Shown: piece after piece, positions 27,931 through 37,884 of the stretch
Numbering within the stretch: position 1 is the first letter of the stretch
How the letters are laid out: each line of letters opens with the position of its first letter
Assembly (NCBI GenBank): GCA_963714415.1
Contig: CAVQOL010000005.1
Span: 124,001 to 188,000, forward strand
DNA length: 64,000 bases
Direction of reading: 5' to 3'
Source of the DNA: JAGXRK01 sp963714415
GTDB lineage: Bacteria > Bacteroidota > Ignavibacteria > Ignavibacteriales > Ignavibacteriaceae
Translations under genes and position numbers: made by a program
The notes under the pieces: model-generated
Database searches by the model: none
Told to the model about the DNA's origin: nothing
The model's input: the letters and a program-made list of their open reading frames with translations, nothing else

Positions 27931-28533
27931 TTGAAAATTGCTGTTTTTGTCTCCGGACGAGGTTCAAATCTTAAAGCAATTTTAGATTCCCCGGATCTTA
28001 AAAATCTCATTGAAGTTATTTGTGTAGTTAGTGATAAATCTTCCTGCAAAGCATATGAGATTGCCGATAAATATCGGATAAAAACTTTTACTTTAGGAAA
28101 CAAAGAAAACCAGATTAGTTACGAAACACTTCTTGAAAAATTTAATGAACTTGGGGTCGAGTTAATTGTTCTTGCCGGTTTTCTTAAGCTCATTCCGGCG
28201 GATTTTGTTTCTAAGTTTGAAAATAGAATTATTAATATTCATCCGGCTTTGCTTCCTTCTTTCGGCGGTAAAGGGATGTATGGAATGAATGTTCATCAGG
28301 CTGTGTTTGATTCATCTGCAAAAGTCTCCGGAGTCACAGTTCATTTTGTAGATACGACTTACGATACCGGTAAAATAATTGCTCAGCGGTGTATTGACAT
28401 TTCTGATGTTAAATCTTCGGATGAAATTGCTGAAAGAGTTTTGACAGTTGAACATAAAATTCTTCCTGAAGTTATTAAAGCGTTTGCAGAAGGAAGAGTA
28501 AAGAGAATAAATAATAGAGTTGTTTTATTGTAA
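27931..28533 (+). CDS. purN: Phosphoribosylglycinamide formyltransferase
   Basis: Third step of purine synthesis: formyl transfer from 10-formyl-THF to GAR. 200 aa, the usual size for the folate-dependent PurN. Seen: the N-terminal VFVSGRGSNLKAILD phosphate-binding loop, ELIVLAGFLKLIP, and the catalytic NIHPALLPSFGG (Asn-His) with the later GVTVHFVDTTYDTGKII containing the conserved Asp. The start is TTG at 27931. It is followed after 35 nt by purH, consistent with a purine operon. Confidence 0.93.
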   Translation: MKIAVFVSGRGSNLKAILDSPDLKNLIEVICVVSDKSSCKAYEIADKYRIKTFTLGNKENQISYETLLEKFNELGVELIVLAGFLKLIPADFVSKFENRIINIHPALLPSFGGKGMYGMNVHQAVFDSSAKVSGVTVHFVDTTYDTGKIIAQRCIDISDVKSSDEIAERVLTVEHKILPEVIKAFAEGRVKRINNRVVLL

Positions 28534-28568
28534 AGTGAGGATATCACTTTAGCGAAAAGGTTTTTAAG

Positions 28569-30087
28569 TTGAAAAAATTAGCACTACTTAGCGTATCTGA
28601 TAAAAAGAATATCGAACATCTTGCCCAAGAACTTATCAACCATAACTATAATATTTTAGCTACAGGAAATACAGCAAAAATTATATCCTCAGCCGGATTA
28701 AATGTAACTGAAATAAGTGATCTTACAGGATTTCCCGAAGTTTTCGGCGGAAGAGTAAAAACGCTTCATCCCAAAGTTGTCGGTGGAATTCTTTTCAGAC
28801 GAGATAACAAATCTGATTTGCTGGAGGCGGGGAAAAACAATATTCAACCAATTGATATTGTTTGTGTAAATCTCTATCCGTTCAAGCAAACCACTTTAAA
28901 ACCAAATGTTTCTTTAGATGAGATTATTGAAAATATTGATATTGGCGGTCCTAGTTTGATTCGCGCTGCAGCAAAAAATCATAAATTTGTTTCTGTTCTT
29001 ACAAATCCAAATCAGTATGATGATTTCTTGAAAGAATTGAACGACGGCGAAATATCAGAACTAACAAAAAAGAAATTAGCAGTTGAGGCATACTCACATA
29101 CTGCAGAATATGACACCTATATTTCAAATTACCTTGAAGGAAAATTTGAATTAGAATCTGCTCATATTAGAATGAACTATCCTAAGTCAAGTGGATTGCG
29201 ATACGGTGAAAATCCTCATCAGAAAGCTGAAGTGTATGGAGATTTTTATTCATACTTTGAAGTATTTCACGGCAAAGAACTTTCATACAATAATATTCTT
29301 GATCTTGTAGCCGCAGTTGAATTGGTTGAAGAACTAGGAGAAAATTCCTGTACAATTGTAAAACATAATAATCCTGCAGGTGCAGCATCTGGAAATAATC
29401 CTTTAGATGCTTATCTTAAAGCACTAAAATGTGATCCTGTTTCTGCTTTTGGAGGAATTGTTGCTTTTACTTCAGAAGTAAACGAAGAAACGGCAGCGGA
29501 GTTGAATAAAATATTTCTTGAAGTTGTCGTTGCTCCGTCATTTACAACCGGTGCAATCGACATTCTTAAGAAGAAAAAAGATAGAAGATTGCTCAGGCAA
29601 TTAAAACCAATATCTGATGTAAGAAGAAACGTAAAAACTATTCCGGGAGGATTACTTGTTCAGGATTCAGATTCAATTTCACTAAATGATAATGAATTAA
29701 AAATTGTTACTGAAAATAAACCCACTGAAAAGGAACTTGAAGATCTTAAATTTGCATGGATTGTTGCAAAACATACAAAATCAAATGCAATTGTTTTTGT
29801 AAAAGATAAAACAACTTTAGGTGTAGGTGCAGGTCAGATGTCGCGTATAGATTCAGTCAAAAATTGCTTATATTAAAGCAAAAGAGCACGGTTTAGATCT
29901 TAACGGTTCAGTTGCAGCATCGGATGCTTTCTTTCCTTTTGCTGATGGTTTGTTAGAAATTATTAAATGCGGAGCAACATCTGTAATTCAACCGGGTGGA
30001 TCGGTGCGTGATAATGAAGTTATTGAAGCAGCTAATCAAAATAAAATTTCAATGGTATTTACCGGAATCAGACATTTTAAACATTAA
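28569..30087 (+). CDS. purH: Bifunctional AICAR transformylase / IMP cyclohydrolase, one frameshift as sequenced
   Basis: Last two steps of IMP synthesis. The N-terminal cyclohydrolase begins KLALLSVSDKKNIEHLAQEL and the transformylase part has SGLRYGENPHQKAE, TIVKHNNPAGAA, and, after the break, AASDAFFPFADGLLE, VIQPGGSVRD and MVFTGIRHFKH. The frame as given stops at 29876. One extra A in the five-A run at 29859-29863 explains it: four A restores DSVKIAYIKAKEHG and a complete protein of about 511 aa. Since the gene is the only visible purH and belongs to an otherwise intact pathway, a sequencing error is the likeliest cause. Start is TTG; mreB follows 8 nt after the true stop. Confidence 0.93.
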
Positions 30088-30095
30088 AGAGGCAC

Positions 30096-31121
30096 ATGGG
30101 ACTATTAGATTTTTTCTCCGCTGATATTGCAATGGATCTTGGCACTGCCAACACTTTGATTTACATAAAAGGCAAGGGCATAGTTCTTAACGAACCTTCG
30201 ATCGTTGCATTTGACAAAAACTCAAAACGTATTATTGCTCTCGGCAATAAAGCTAAAGAAATGCAGGGAAGGGAACATAAGGAAATTAAAGTTTGCCGAC
30301 CTATGCGTGATGGTGTAATTGCTGATTTTGAGATCGCCGAAGGTATGATCCGGGCATTTATTAAAAAAGTCCGTGCCGGTGCTTTCTCTAGCAGACGTGT
30401 TGTTGTTGCTGTTCCCAGCGGAGTTACGGAAGTTGAAAAAAGAGCTGTAAGAGACAGTGCTGAACATGCCGGTGCCAAAGAAGTTCATTTAGTTGCTGAA
30501 CCTATGGCTGCTGCAATCGGTATCGGAATTGATGTTGAAGCTCCTGTTGGTAATATGATTATTGATATAGGCGGCGGTACAACTGAAATTGCGGTAATAG
30601 CTTTATCAGGTATAGTTAATGAGGAATCAATTCGCATTGCCGGTGATGAAATGAATTATGCGATTATGCAGTTCTTCAAAAAAAATCATAACATACTTAT
30701 TGGTGAAAGAACTGCCGAAGCAATTAAATGTGAAGTTGGTTCTGCAGTTCCGCTGAAAGAAGAAATTACAATTCAGGTTAAAGGAAGAGATCTTGTTGGC
30801 GGAATTCCAAAAACAACAGAAGTAAGTTCTGTTGAAATAAGGGAAGCATTAAATGAATCTGTTGTACAGATTGTTGAAGCTGTTCGTCAAACACTTGAAA
30901 GAACACCGCCCGAACTTTCAGCAGATATTCTCGATCGGGGCGTAATGTTAACCGGTGGTGGTGCATTGCTCAAAGGTCTTGATGAAAGAATTAGAATGGA
31001 AACAAATCTTCCGGTTCATATTGCAGAAGATCCGCTAACAGCAGTTGCAAGAGGTGCCGGAAAAATTATTGAAAATTTAAATCATTATTCGAAGGTATTA
31101 ATACGTAACAGAAGATATTAA
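30096..31121 (+). CDS. mreB: Rod shape-determining protein MreB
   Basis: Actin-like cytoskeletal protein that positions the elongation cell-wall machinery. 341 aa with actin-fold ATP-binding signatures MDLGTANTLIYIKGKGIVL (phosphate 1), NMIIDIGGGTTEIAVIAL (phosphate 2) and MLTGGGALLKGLDERI (adenosine). It sits 8 nt behind purH and overlaps mreC by one base (TAATG), so translation of the mre genes is coupled. Confidence 0.97.
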   Translation: MGLLDFFSADIAMDLGTANTLIYIKGKGIVLNEPSIVAFDKNSKRIIALGNKAKEMQGREHKEIKVCRPMRDGVIADFEIAEGMIRAFIKKVRAGAFSSRRVVVAVPSGVTEVEKRAVRDSAEHAGAKEVHLVAEPMAAAIGIGIDVEAPVGNMIIDIGGGTTEIAVIALSGIVNEESIRIAGDEMNYAIMQFFKKNHNILIGERTAEAIKCEVGSAVPLKEEITIQVKGRDLVGGIPKTTEVSSVEIREALNESVVQIVEAVRQTLERTPPELSADILDRGVMLTGGGALLKGLDERIRMETNLPVHIAEDPLTAVARGAGKIIENLNHYSKVLIRNRRY

Positions 31122-31951
31122 TGGTCAGATTTTTTAAAAGGTTCTGGTTAGGATTTAAAGAATATATTGTCCTCGTTTTACTGATTATCATCAGCCTTGT
31201 ATTACTCTCTCAAAATCAATCTTCCGGAGTTAAAAAAGTTCGTACTCTTGCCTTTGGAACCTTTGCAACGTTTACTTCAGTGTTTAATGATTTGTTTATG
31301 ACCAGCTCTATAAGAGAAGAGAACGAAAAACTTCGCCAGGCAAATGCCGAACTTATGCTGCAAATTAGCCGACTTCGTGAGTACGGAATTGTGGGGGAAG
31401 AATTGAAAGGACTTCTTACATTAAAAGATACTTCTAATCATCCATTAATTCCCGCTACTATCGTTTCAAAATCTCTTTCCAAAGCACAAGGAACAGTAAT
31501 TCTTAATACAGGATCTTTAAACGGAGTAAAGCCAGGTATGCCTGTTATTACTCATCATGGTTTAGTTGGCATTATCCATTCTACATCAGAGAATTTTTCC
31601 ATCGCACGAACACTTCAAAATGTTGATCTTAAACTAACAGTTAAATCTGAGAGAACAAGAGAACACGCCATAATGAAATGGGACGGGGAAACACTTGTTT
31701 TGGTTAATATTCCTAAAACTTACAAGATTCAAAAGGGAGATAGAATTATCACTTCAGAAATTAGTTCTATTGTACCTGTACCAATTCCGGTTGGAGTAGC
31801 TGGAGAATTAGGAGATATTGAAACAGGAATTTTTAATGAAATGAAAGTTATTCCTTTTGTTGACTTTTCTATGACTGAATATGTCTTTGTCCTGGGCATT
31901 GTACACAGCAAACAAATACAAGAACTTGAAATGAATTTTTTTAACAGATAG
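31121..31951 (+). CDS. mreC: Cell shape-determining protein MreC
   Basis: Bitopic inner-membrane protein, 276 aa, bridging MreB and periplasmic PBP2. One transmembrane helix (about residues 13-32, YIVLVLLIIISLVLLSQ), a coiled-coil segment (about 63-85, SSIREENEKLRQANAELMLQ), then the two beta-barrel domains typical of MreC (TGSLNGVKPGMPVITHHGLVGII and KGDRIITSEIS..VPIPVGVAGEL). The gene overlaps mreB by one base and precedes mreD by 4 nt. Confidence 0.95.
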   Translation: MVRFFKRFWLGFKEYIVLVLLIIISLVLLSQNQSSGVKKVRTLAFGTFATFTSVFNDLFMTSSIREENEKLRQANAELMLQISRLREYGIVGEELKGLLTLKDTSNHPLIPATIVSKSLSKAQGTVILNTGSLNGVKPGMPVITHHGLVGIIHSTSENFSIARTLQNVDLKLTVKSERTREHAIMKWDGETLVLVNIPKTYKIQKGDRIITSEISSIVPVPIPVGVAGELGDIETGIFNEMKVIPFVDFSMTEYVFVLGIVHSKQIQELEMNFFNR

Positions 31952-31955
31952 ATAA

Positions 31956-32444
31956 ATGCGCGCACAATATTTCATCTCTATTATATTATTTTTTCCTATA
32001 CTCTTACTTCAAACAACCATTGTTCCGCTTATTGCTCTGGGCGGCGTTGTTCCTGACTTGATAATAATTCTTCTGGTATTCTATACAATTAATAACAATC
32101 AGATTTTTGGAACCGTGCTGGGCTTTGTATATGGATTTCTTTTCGATATGATAACAGGTAGTTTATTAGGTAGTGCAATGATTTCTAAAACGTTAGCCGG
32201 ATTTATTGCCGGATATTTTTCGTCAGAGAATAAGAGGAATATTTACTTGAAACCTATTAATTTTTCATTAATAGTTTTATTCGCAGCTCTTGTTGATGCT
32301 GTTATATATTCATTTTTCTCTGCATTGGATTTTTATACTACCATTTTCAAATTACTTTTTGATCATGCTTTTCTTCCGGCATTGTTTACTGCAGTTATAA
32401 GCATATTCCTTATTTTCTTTTATCCTAAAAGGAAATCATTTTGA
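31956..32444 (+). CDS. mreD: Rod shape-determining protein MreD
   Basis: Integral membrane protein, 162 aa with five predicted helices. The family-typical segment VPDLIIILLVFYTINNNQIFGTVLGFVYGFLFDMITGSLLG is at about residues 31-71. It works with MreC and RodA in the elongasome. The last bases overlap the TTG start of the PBP2 gene by 4 nt. Confidence 0.9.
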   Translation: MRAQYFISIILFFPILLLQTTIVPLIALGGVVPDLIIILLVFYTINNNQIFGTVLGFVYGFLFDMITGSLLGSAMISKTLAGFIAGYFSSENKRNIYLKPINFSLIVLFAALVDAVIYSFFSALDFYTTIFKLLFDHAFLPALFTAVISIFLIFFYPKRKSF

Positions 32445-34258
32445 ACTCTGAGAATTTTGCATCGGTTAAAAGACGAGGTTTAATGTATGCATCAATACTT
32501 GTTGTCTTCGGACTCATGGTTTTTAGATTATTTTACATGCAGATTTTGCACCATGAAGAATATGATCAGAAATCAGCCGGCAACAGTATTAAGGGAATAG
32601 AACAATTTTCCTTACGAGGGATTTTTTATGACAGGAACCTTAATGTTGTTGTTAGCAATGCTCCCGCATATACTCTTAGAATATTACCTGCTGATTATAA
32701 CAGAAAATTAAGTCCGCTTCTTGATAAAGTTCTTGAAGTTGATTCAGGTTATGTAGATGCTCTTCTCGATAAAAATAAAATATATTCAAAATTTGTTCAG
32801 GTAAGAATTAAAAGAGGAATTGATTTCAAAGTTGTTTCGTGGCTTGAAGAAAATTCTGAACATCTTCCGGGTGTAGATTATATTGTAGAAATGCAGCGCA
32901 GTTATCCTGCCGGTATTATGGGCTCTCATATGTTTGGATTCAACAAAGAAATATCACCTAATCAATTACAAGCGGAAAGAGATTTTTATAACCCGGGTGA
33001 TTATGTCGGACATAATGGTATTGAAAAAATGTATGAAAAAGAAATCCGCGGGATAAAGGGTTATAAATATGTTCTTGTTGATTCAAAGAGAAAAGAGATT
33101 GGTAAATATCGTGGTGGAATGCAGGATAAAGTTTCCATAAAAGGAAAAGATTTGGTTTTATCTGTTGATGCAGATGTTCAAAGAACAGCCGAAGAGGAAA
33201 TGAGAGGTAAACGTGGTGCCGTGGTTGCAATTGATCCCAAAACAGGTGAAATACTTGCATTGGTTAGTGCTCCCGATTATGATCTTAATCAGTTCTCTTA
33301 TGTAACCACAAAAGAATTTTTGGATGAGCTTTATAACAATCCTGATAAACCTTCATTCAATCGTGCTACGATGTCCTTAAAACCACCGGGTTCAACAATC
33401 AAAATGCTTTCCGCAATTGCTGCATTGGATATGGGAATTATTACTCCTCAAACTACATATTTTTGCGGCGGCGGATTTACATTCGGGAGATTTTTTAAAT
33501 GCCACGGTTCACATGGTTATGTTAATGTTACTCATGCAATTGAAAAATCCTGTAACACATTTTTCTATCAATTGATTTATAAAATTGGTTTGGATAAGTG
33601 GAAAGAGTATTGTGACAAATTTATGTTAGGTCAAATAACGGGAATTGATATTGGTGAAGAGGCTAAGGGATTAATTCCTAACTCAGATTATTATGCAAAA
33701 ATTTATGGACCGAACTGGCCAAGAAGTATTATGGCAAGTTTAGGAATTGGACAGGGAGAAGTGAGCGTTACTCCTTTACAGTTAGCTCTTTATGCTGCTT
33801 TAATTGCAAATGACGGAAAAACTTTTACTCCGCATATCGTGAAAGGATATCTTGATGATTATTCAAAAGAAATCATCCCTTATAAATTTAGTGAAATAAC
33901 TACAGGCATTACACAAAACGTTTTTGATATTGTTAAAGAAGGTATGTATCTCGTTGTTAACGGAGCAGGAACAGCAACAAGCATAAAGGTTCCTGAATTT
34001 AATATTGCAGGAAAAACTGGAACTGCACAGAATCCACACGGAAAGGATCACGCTTTATTTGTAGGTTTTGCACCTTATGAAGATCCTAAGATTGCATTGT
34101 GTGTTGTTGTGGAAAACGTAGGATTTGGCGGAACACACGCTGCTCCTATAGCTAAAAAATTATTTGAAGCATATCTTAAAAAAGCTAATGTTAATGAAGA
34201 TCAACTAAAAACAGTTTCTTCTGATGAAAAGATAGCAGGAGTTACAATTGCGCGTTGA
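32441..34258 (+). CDS. mrdA: Penicillin-binding protein 2 (elongasome transpeptidase)
   Basis: Class B PBP cross-linking lateral wall peptidoglycan; 605 aa. One N-terminal membrane anchor (about residues 14-33), the pedestal domain with RGIFYDRNLNVVVSNAPAYTLRI, then the transpeptidase domain. The active-site motifs are SxxK in KPPGSTIKML (about residue 318), SxN in EKSCNTFFY and KTG in IAGKTGTAQNPHG. The start is TTG 32441, within mreD. The 3' end overlaps rodA by 11 nt. The neighbours make PBP2 rather than PBP3/FtsI the right call. Confidence 0.95.
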   Translation: MNSENFASVKRRGLMYASILVVFGLMVFRLFYMQILHHEEYDQKSAGNSIKGIEQFSLRGIFYDRNLNVVVSNAPAYTLRILPADYNRKLSPLLDKVLEVDSGYVDALLDKNKIYSKFVQVRIKRGIDFKVVSWLEENSEHLPGVDYIVEMQRSYPAGIMGSHMFGFNKEISPNQLQAERDFYNPGDYVGHNGIEKMYEKEIRGIKGYKYVLVDSKRKEIGKYRGGMQDKVSIKGKDLVLSVDADVQRTAEEEMRGKRGAVVAIDPKTGEILALVSAPDYDLNQFSYVTTKEFLDELYNNPDKPSFNRATMSLKPPGSTIKMLSAIAALDMGIITPQTTYFCGGGFTFGRFFKCHGSHGYVNVTHAIEKSCNTFFYQLIYKIGLDKWKEYCDKFMLGQITGIDIGEEAKGLIPNSDYYAKIYGPNWPRSIMASLGIGQGEVSVTPLQLALYAALIANDGKTFTPHIVKGYLDDYSKEIIPYKFSEITTGITQNVFDIVKEGMYLVVNGAGTATSIKVPEFNIAGKTGTAQNPHGKDHALFVGFAPYEDPKIALCVVVENVGFGGTHAAPIAKKLFEAYLKKANVNEDQLKTVSSDEKIAGVTIAR

Positions 34259-35477
34259 TTATAAATTAAGTGATAAGTTTGATTTTGGTGTTTTCATTCC
34301 GGCATTCATACTTATGCTTATTGGTTTTATTGCTATTTATAGTGCAACTATTAGTCATCCAACTGCAGCAGGGAATTTTGAACGACAGGTTATCTGGGGC
34401 GCAATTTCACTTATTACATTTTTTGTCATTTATTTTATTCCAATAACTTCTTTCAAGTTAGTATCATTCCCGACGTATACTATTTCAATTATTTTATTAC
34501 TTGCAGTTGTTACTTTAGGAAAAACTATCTCAGGACAAAAAAGCTGGTTGATCTTAGGACCAATTGGATTTCAGCCCTCAGAACTTGCTAAGCTCGGAAT
34601 GATAATGGCTCTTGCAGCTTTTCTAAGTAAAAAAAATACTGACATAGAATCATTTAAAGATATTGTTCTTGCTCTTACAATAGGATTTATTCCGATTATA
34701 TTAATTCTTCTCGAACCTGATCTCGGTACATCAATAATTTTTGTTGGAGTTATTCTCATACTTATCGTTTGGAAAGGAATAAGCCTATTCGGATTGTTTG
34801 TAGTTTTATCGCCGGGATTTGTAGCAATTGCTTCTTTATTTGGCACTTATTCACTCATAGGATCGCTCATTGTAATTGGTACAATTCTCGTGATCTTTCG
34901 TAAAGATATTTTCTTTAGCGCTTCAGTATTTGCACTAAATATAGCTGCTGGTTTTTTTACGGATTATGTTTATAGTGCATTCAGTCCTCATCAGCAAAGA
35001 AGGATACAAGCTTTTATTGACCCAATGACAGATCCACTTGGTTCTGGTTATAATTCTATTCAGGCATCTGTTGCAATTGGTTCAGGCGGATTATTCGGAA
35101 AAGGATTTTTATCTGGCAATCAAACACAGCTACAATATATACCCGAACAATGGACAGACTTTATCTACTGTGTTGTTGGTGAAGAATTTGGTTTTATTGG
35201 TTCAGTTATAGTACTAATTCTGTTTACTCTGCTATTTATACGTTTGCTGAAACTTGCATCAACAACCAAAGATGAATATTTAAGTCTACTTATTATCGGT
35301 GTAGTATCTGTTTACTTTTTTCATTACGCTATAAACGTTGGAATGGTCGTTGGAATATTCCCGGTAATAGGAATACCACTACCTTTTGTTAGTTACGGTG
35401 GGAGTTCACTTTTGGTAAATTGGATAATGCTTGGGATAGTAGCAAATATTTATCGAAGAAGAAAGAGTTTTACCTGA
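34248..35477 (+). CDS. rodA: Peptidoglycan glycosyltransferase RodA
   Basis: SEDS-family polymerase of lateral wall peptidoglycan, 409 aa with about ten helices. Recognisable segments: FQPSELAKLGMIMALAAFLS, LLEPDLGTSIIFVGVILI, the catalytic-loop YVYSAFSPHQQRRIQAFIDP, GSGYNSIQASVAIGSGGL and the C-terminal PLPFVSYGGSSLL. It starts with TTG inside the end of mrdA, its usual partner, and pyrF follows 1 nt after the stop. Confidence 0.95.
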   Translation: MRVDYKLSDKFDFGVFIPAFILMLIGFIAIYSATISHPTAAGNFERQVIWGAISLITFFVIYFIPITSFKLVSFPTYTISIILLLAVVTLGKTISGQKSWLILGPIGFQPSELAKLGMIMALAAFLSKKNTDIESFKDIVLALTIGFIPIILILLEPDLGTSIIFVGVILILIVWKGISLFGLFVVLSPGFVAIASLFGTYSLIGSLIVIGTILVIFRKDIFFSASVFALNIAAGFFTDYVYSAFSPHQQRRIQAFIDPMTDPLGSGYNSIQASVAIGSGGLFGKGFLSGNQTQLQYIPEQWTDFIYCVVGEEFGFIGSVIVLILFTLLFIRLLKLASTTKDEYLSLLIIGVVSVYFFHYAINVGMVVGIFPVIGIPLPFVSYGGSSLLVNWIMLGIVANIYRRRKSFT

Positions 35478-35478
35478 T

Positions 35479-36288
35479 ATGACTGCACTTGAAAAATTAA
35501 TATTCAGAAATCAAGAGGATAAATTTATTTGTGTCGGTCTGGATACAGATTTGAGAAAGCTCCCTCAATCAGTTCTTAAAGAAACAAATCCTGTTTTAGA
35601 ATTTAACCGAAGAATTATTGAAGCAACTAAAGATCAGGCTGCAGCATATAAATTGAATTTTGCTTTTTACGAAGCTGAAGGATTAGATGGATTAAAGAAT
35701 CTTGAAAAAACTCTTAAGTTTATCCCAAAAAATATTCTAACAATCGGTGATGCAAAAAGAGGTGATATAGGGAATACTTCTAAAATGTATGCGACTTCTG
35801 TTTATGATGTTTTCGGTTTTGATGCAATTACGCTTCATCCGTATATGGGATTTGATTCATTATCACCATTTCTTGAATACACAGATAAACTGAATTTTAT
35901 ACTTGCATTAACTTCCAATCCTGGTGCCAATGACTTTGAGAAACTTGAGTTAAAAGAAGGATCATTTGTTTACCAGAAAGTAATTCAGTCAGTAAATAAG
36001 TGGAATACTAAGAACAATTGTGGTATAGTATTCGGTGCTACAAGGGTTGAAGAACTAAATGATAATCTGAATCTTATTAATGATCTTCCAGTTCTGCTTC
36101 CCGGTGTTGGCGCACAGGGTGGAAAATTAGAAGATGTTGTTGAAGTTTTTAAGAATAATAAAAGAAAAAATTATTTAGTTAATGTAAGCAGGGGAATTAT
36201 CTATAAAGATTCATCAGATGATTTTGATAAATCTGCTTATAACGAAATCAATAAGCTTAATTTAACAGTCAAAGATATTCTCTCTTAG
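35479..36288 (+). CDS. pyrF: Orotidine 5'-phosphate decarboxylase
   Basis: Last step of UMP synthesis, 269 aa, of the type 2 (longer) subfamily. The catalytic Asp-Lys array is visible in TIGDAKRGDIGNTSKMYA (about residue 92) with the substrate-phosphate segment LLPGVGAQGGKLEDVV and VSRGIIY near the C-terminus. The N-terminus FICVGLDTDLRKLP is typical. It starts one base after rodA, so it probably belongs to the mre-mrd transcript, linking nucleotide and wall synthesis genes. Confidence 0.92.
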   Translation: MTALEKLIFRNQEDKFICVGLDTDLRKLPQSVLKETNPVLEFNRRIIEATKDQAAAYKLNFAFYEAEGLDGLKNLEKTLKFIPKNILTIGDAKRGDIGNTSKMYATSVYDVFGFDAITLHPYMGFDSLSPFLEYTDKLNFILALTSNPGANDFEKLELKEGSFVYQKVIQSVNKWNTKNNCGIVFGATRVEELNDNLNLINDLPVLLPGVGAQGGKLEDVVEVFKNNKRKNYLVNVSRGIIYKDSSDDFDKSAYNEINKLNLTVKDILS

Positions 36289-36399
36289 CTTTCGTACTGA
36301 AAAAATAATTTTAGCACTTTAAGTATAGCTTGAATTTATTCTCAGATTTTATAATTTGGTACGAAGTATTTTTGAGTATAAAAACTGTTTTGACTAAAA

Positions 36400-37884
36400 A
36401 TGACATCAAACAAATCCAGAATACCCGAAGAAGTTATATATCAGATCTGGGAGAAAAAAGATTATTCAAATGGCTTTTTAACTTCAGATGGACTCAAAGT
36501 TGAAATTCTTGATCCGGGTCAAAAAAATGTCGATCTGGCCGGACCTGATTTTCACAATGCCAGAATACGAATTGGTAACCTAACTTTCAACGGTGATGTT
36601 GAAATTGATAACTTTCAATCTGACTGGAGATCACACGGTCATCACCTGAATGAAAGATATAACAAACTTATCCTTCATATTGCCTTATCGGAAGAATCTC
36701 ATCACGGTTATGTTATAACCCAAAGCGGACGCAAAGTTTATTCGATTGTTTTAGAAAAATATCTTAATGAACCAATCAGAAAAAAATTATTTGAACATCT
36801 GGAGTCAGTAAAGAGTGAAGAAAAAGTGCGAATGCCTTGCGTTGGATTGAGTGATAAACTAGAAATAAAATTTAAAACTGAGTATATAAAAGAATTCGGT
36901 TTATTAAGACACAGGAAAAAGTGTGAAAGATATTTACACCGACTAAAGGAATTAATTGTGCTTAACAAAAATCAATTTAAAGAACCTGTGGTTAAGTATG
37001 ATTTTGAAAAAGAAATTCAGAATAGACAATTTGTTACAGACGAGTTTGAGGATAAATTAATCTGGCAGCAGCTTTTTTACGAACAGGTATTTGAAGCATT
37101 AGGATATTCAAAGAATAAAAATATTATGCTCAAGTTGAGCAATGCTGCCGATGTAGAGTTTTTAACGGGCTTAAATCAGGATGAAAAAAATGTACAAACG
37201 TACGAAAGTATTCTTTTCTGTTTAAGCGGAATTCTACCAGATATTAACAAAATTCCTGATGAAGAAACATCTGAGTACATTCGGGCATTAACGGAAACCT
37301 GGATTAAAATAAGAAGCAGGTACGACGGAGAATCATTCTCAAGGACTGATTGGAATTTCTTTAAGCTTAGACCACAGAATTTTCCGACTGTAAGGTTAGC
37401 TGCCGGGGCAAGAATTTTACATTTGCTGATTGAAAAAAATCTCATAAACAGATTGTTAAAGGCTTTTGAAGAGAATATCGAAATAAACAAACTCATTTCT
37501 AAACTCAGAAATATGCTGATAATAAAAGGCGATGGTTACTGGGCTTGCCATTTTAATTTTAATAAACCTGTTAAGAACAAAATTAAATATTTCCTCGGAT
37601 TAGGCAGAGCAGATGAAATTATAGTTAATATCATTCTTCCAATTATGTCAGTTTATTTTGATTTGTTTGACAATAAGCAAGCCGCAGAAAGAGTGTTAAA
37701 TCTTTATGTTAACTATATACAAAAAGAAGGGAACAGGCTTGTAGATGATATGAGTAATGTACTGGGAGTACAAAATGAGAAATATCAAAGTGTAATCCAT
37801 CAGGGAATGATTGAACTTTTCAGAAGTTATTGTATTAAACAAAGATGTATGGAATGTAAAATCGGTCAACAAGTATTTTCTTAA
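36400..37884 (+). CDS. DUF2851 family protein
   Basis: 494 aa soluble protein matching the DUF2851 family of Bacteroidota, recognised by the N-terminal PEEVIYQIWEKKDYSNG and VDLAGPDFHNARIRIGNLTFNGDVEI followed by SDWRSHGHHLNERYNKLILHIAL. The C-terminus is cysteine-containing (IKQRCMECKIGQQVF). No catalytic assignment is known to me. ATG 36400 gives a typical start. Its end overlaps the convergent DUF151 gene by 4 nt. Confidence 0.85.
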   Translation: MTSNKSRIPEEVIYQIWEKKDYSNGFLTSDGLKVEILDPGQKNVDLAGPDFHNARIRIGNLTFNGDVEIDNFQSDWRSHGHHLNERYNKLILHIALSEESHHGYVITQSGRKVYSIVLEKYLNEPIRKKLFEHLESVKSEEKVRMPCVGLSDKLEIKFKTEYIKEFGLLRHRKKCERYLHRLKELIVLNKNQFKEPVVKYDFEKEIQNRQFVTDEFEDKLIWQQLFYEQVFEALGYSKNKNIMLKLSNAADVEFLTGLNQDEKNVQTYESILFCLSGILPDINKIPDEETSEYIRALTETWIKIRSRYDGESFSRTDWNFFKLRPQNFPTVRLAAGARILHLLIEKNLINRLLKAFEENIEINKLISKLRNMLIIKGDGYWACHFNFNKPVKNKIKYFLGLGRADEIIVNIILPIMSVYFDLFDNKQAAERVLNLYVNYIQKEGNRLVDDMSNVLGVQNEKYQSVIHQGMIELFRSYCIKQRCMECKIGQQVFS

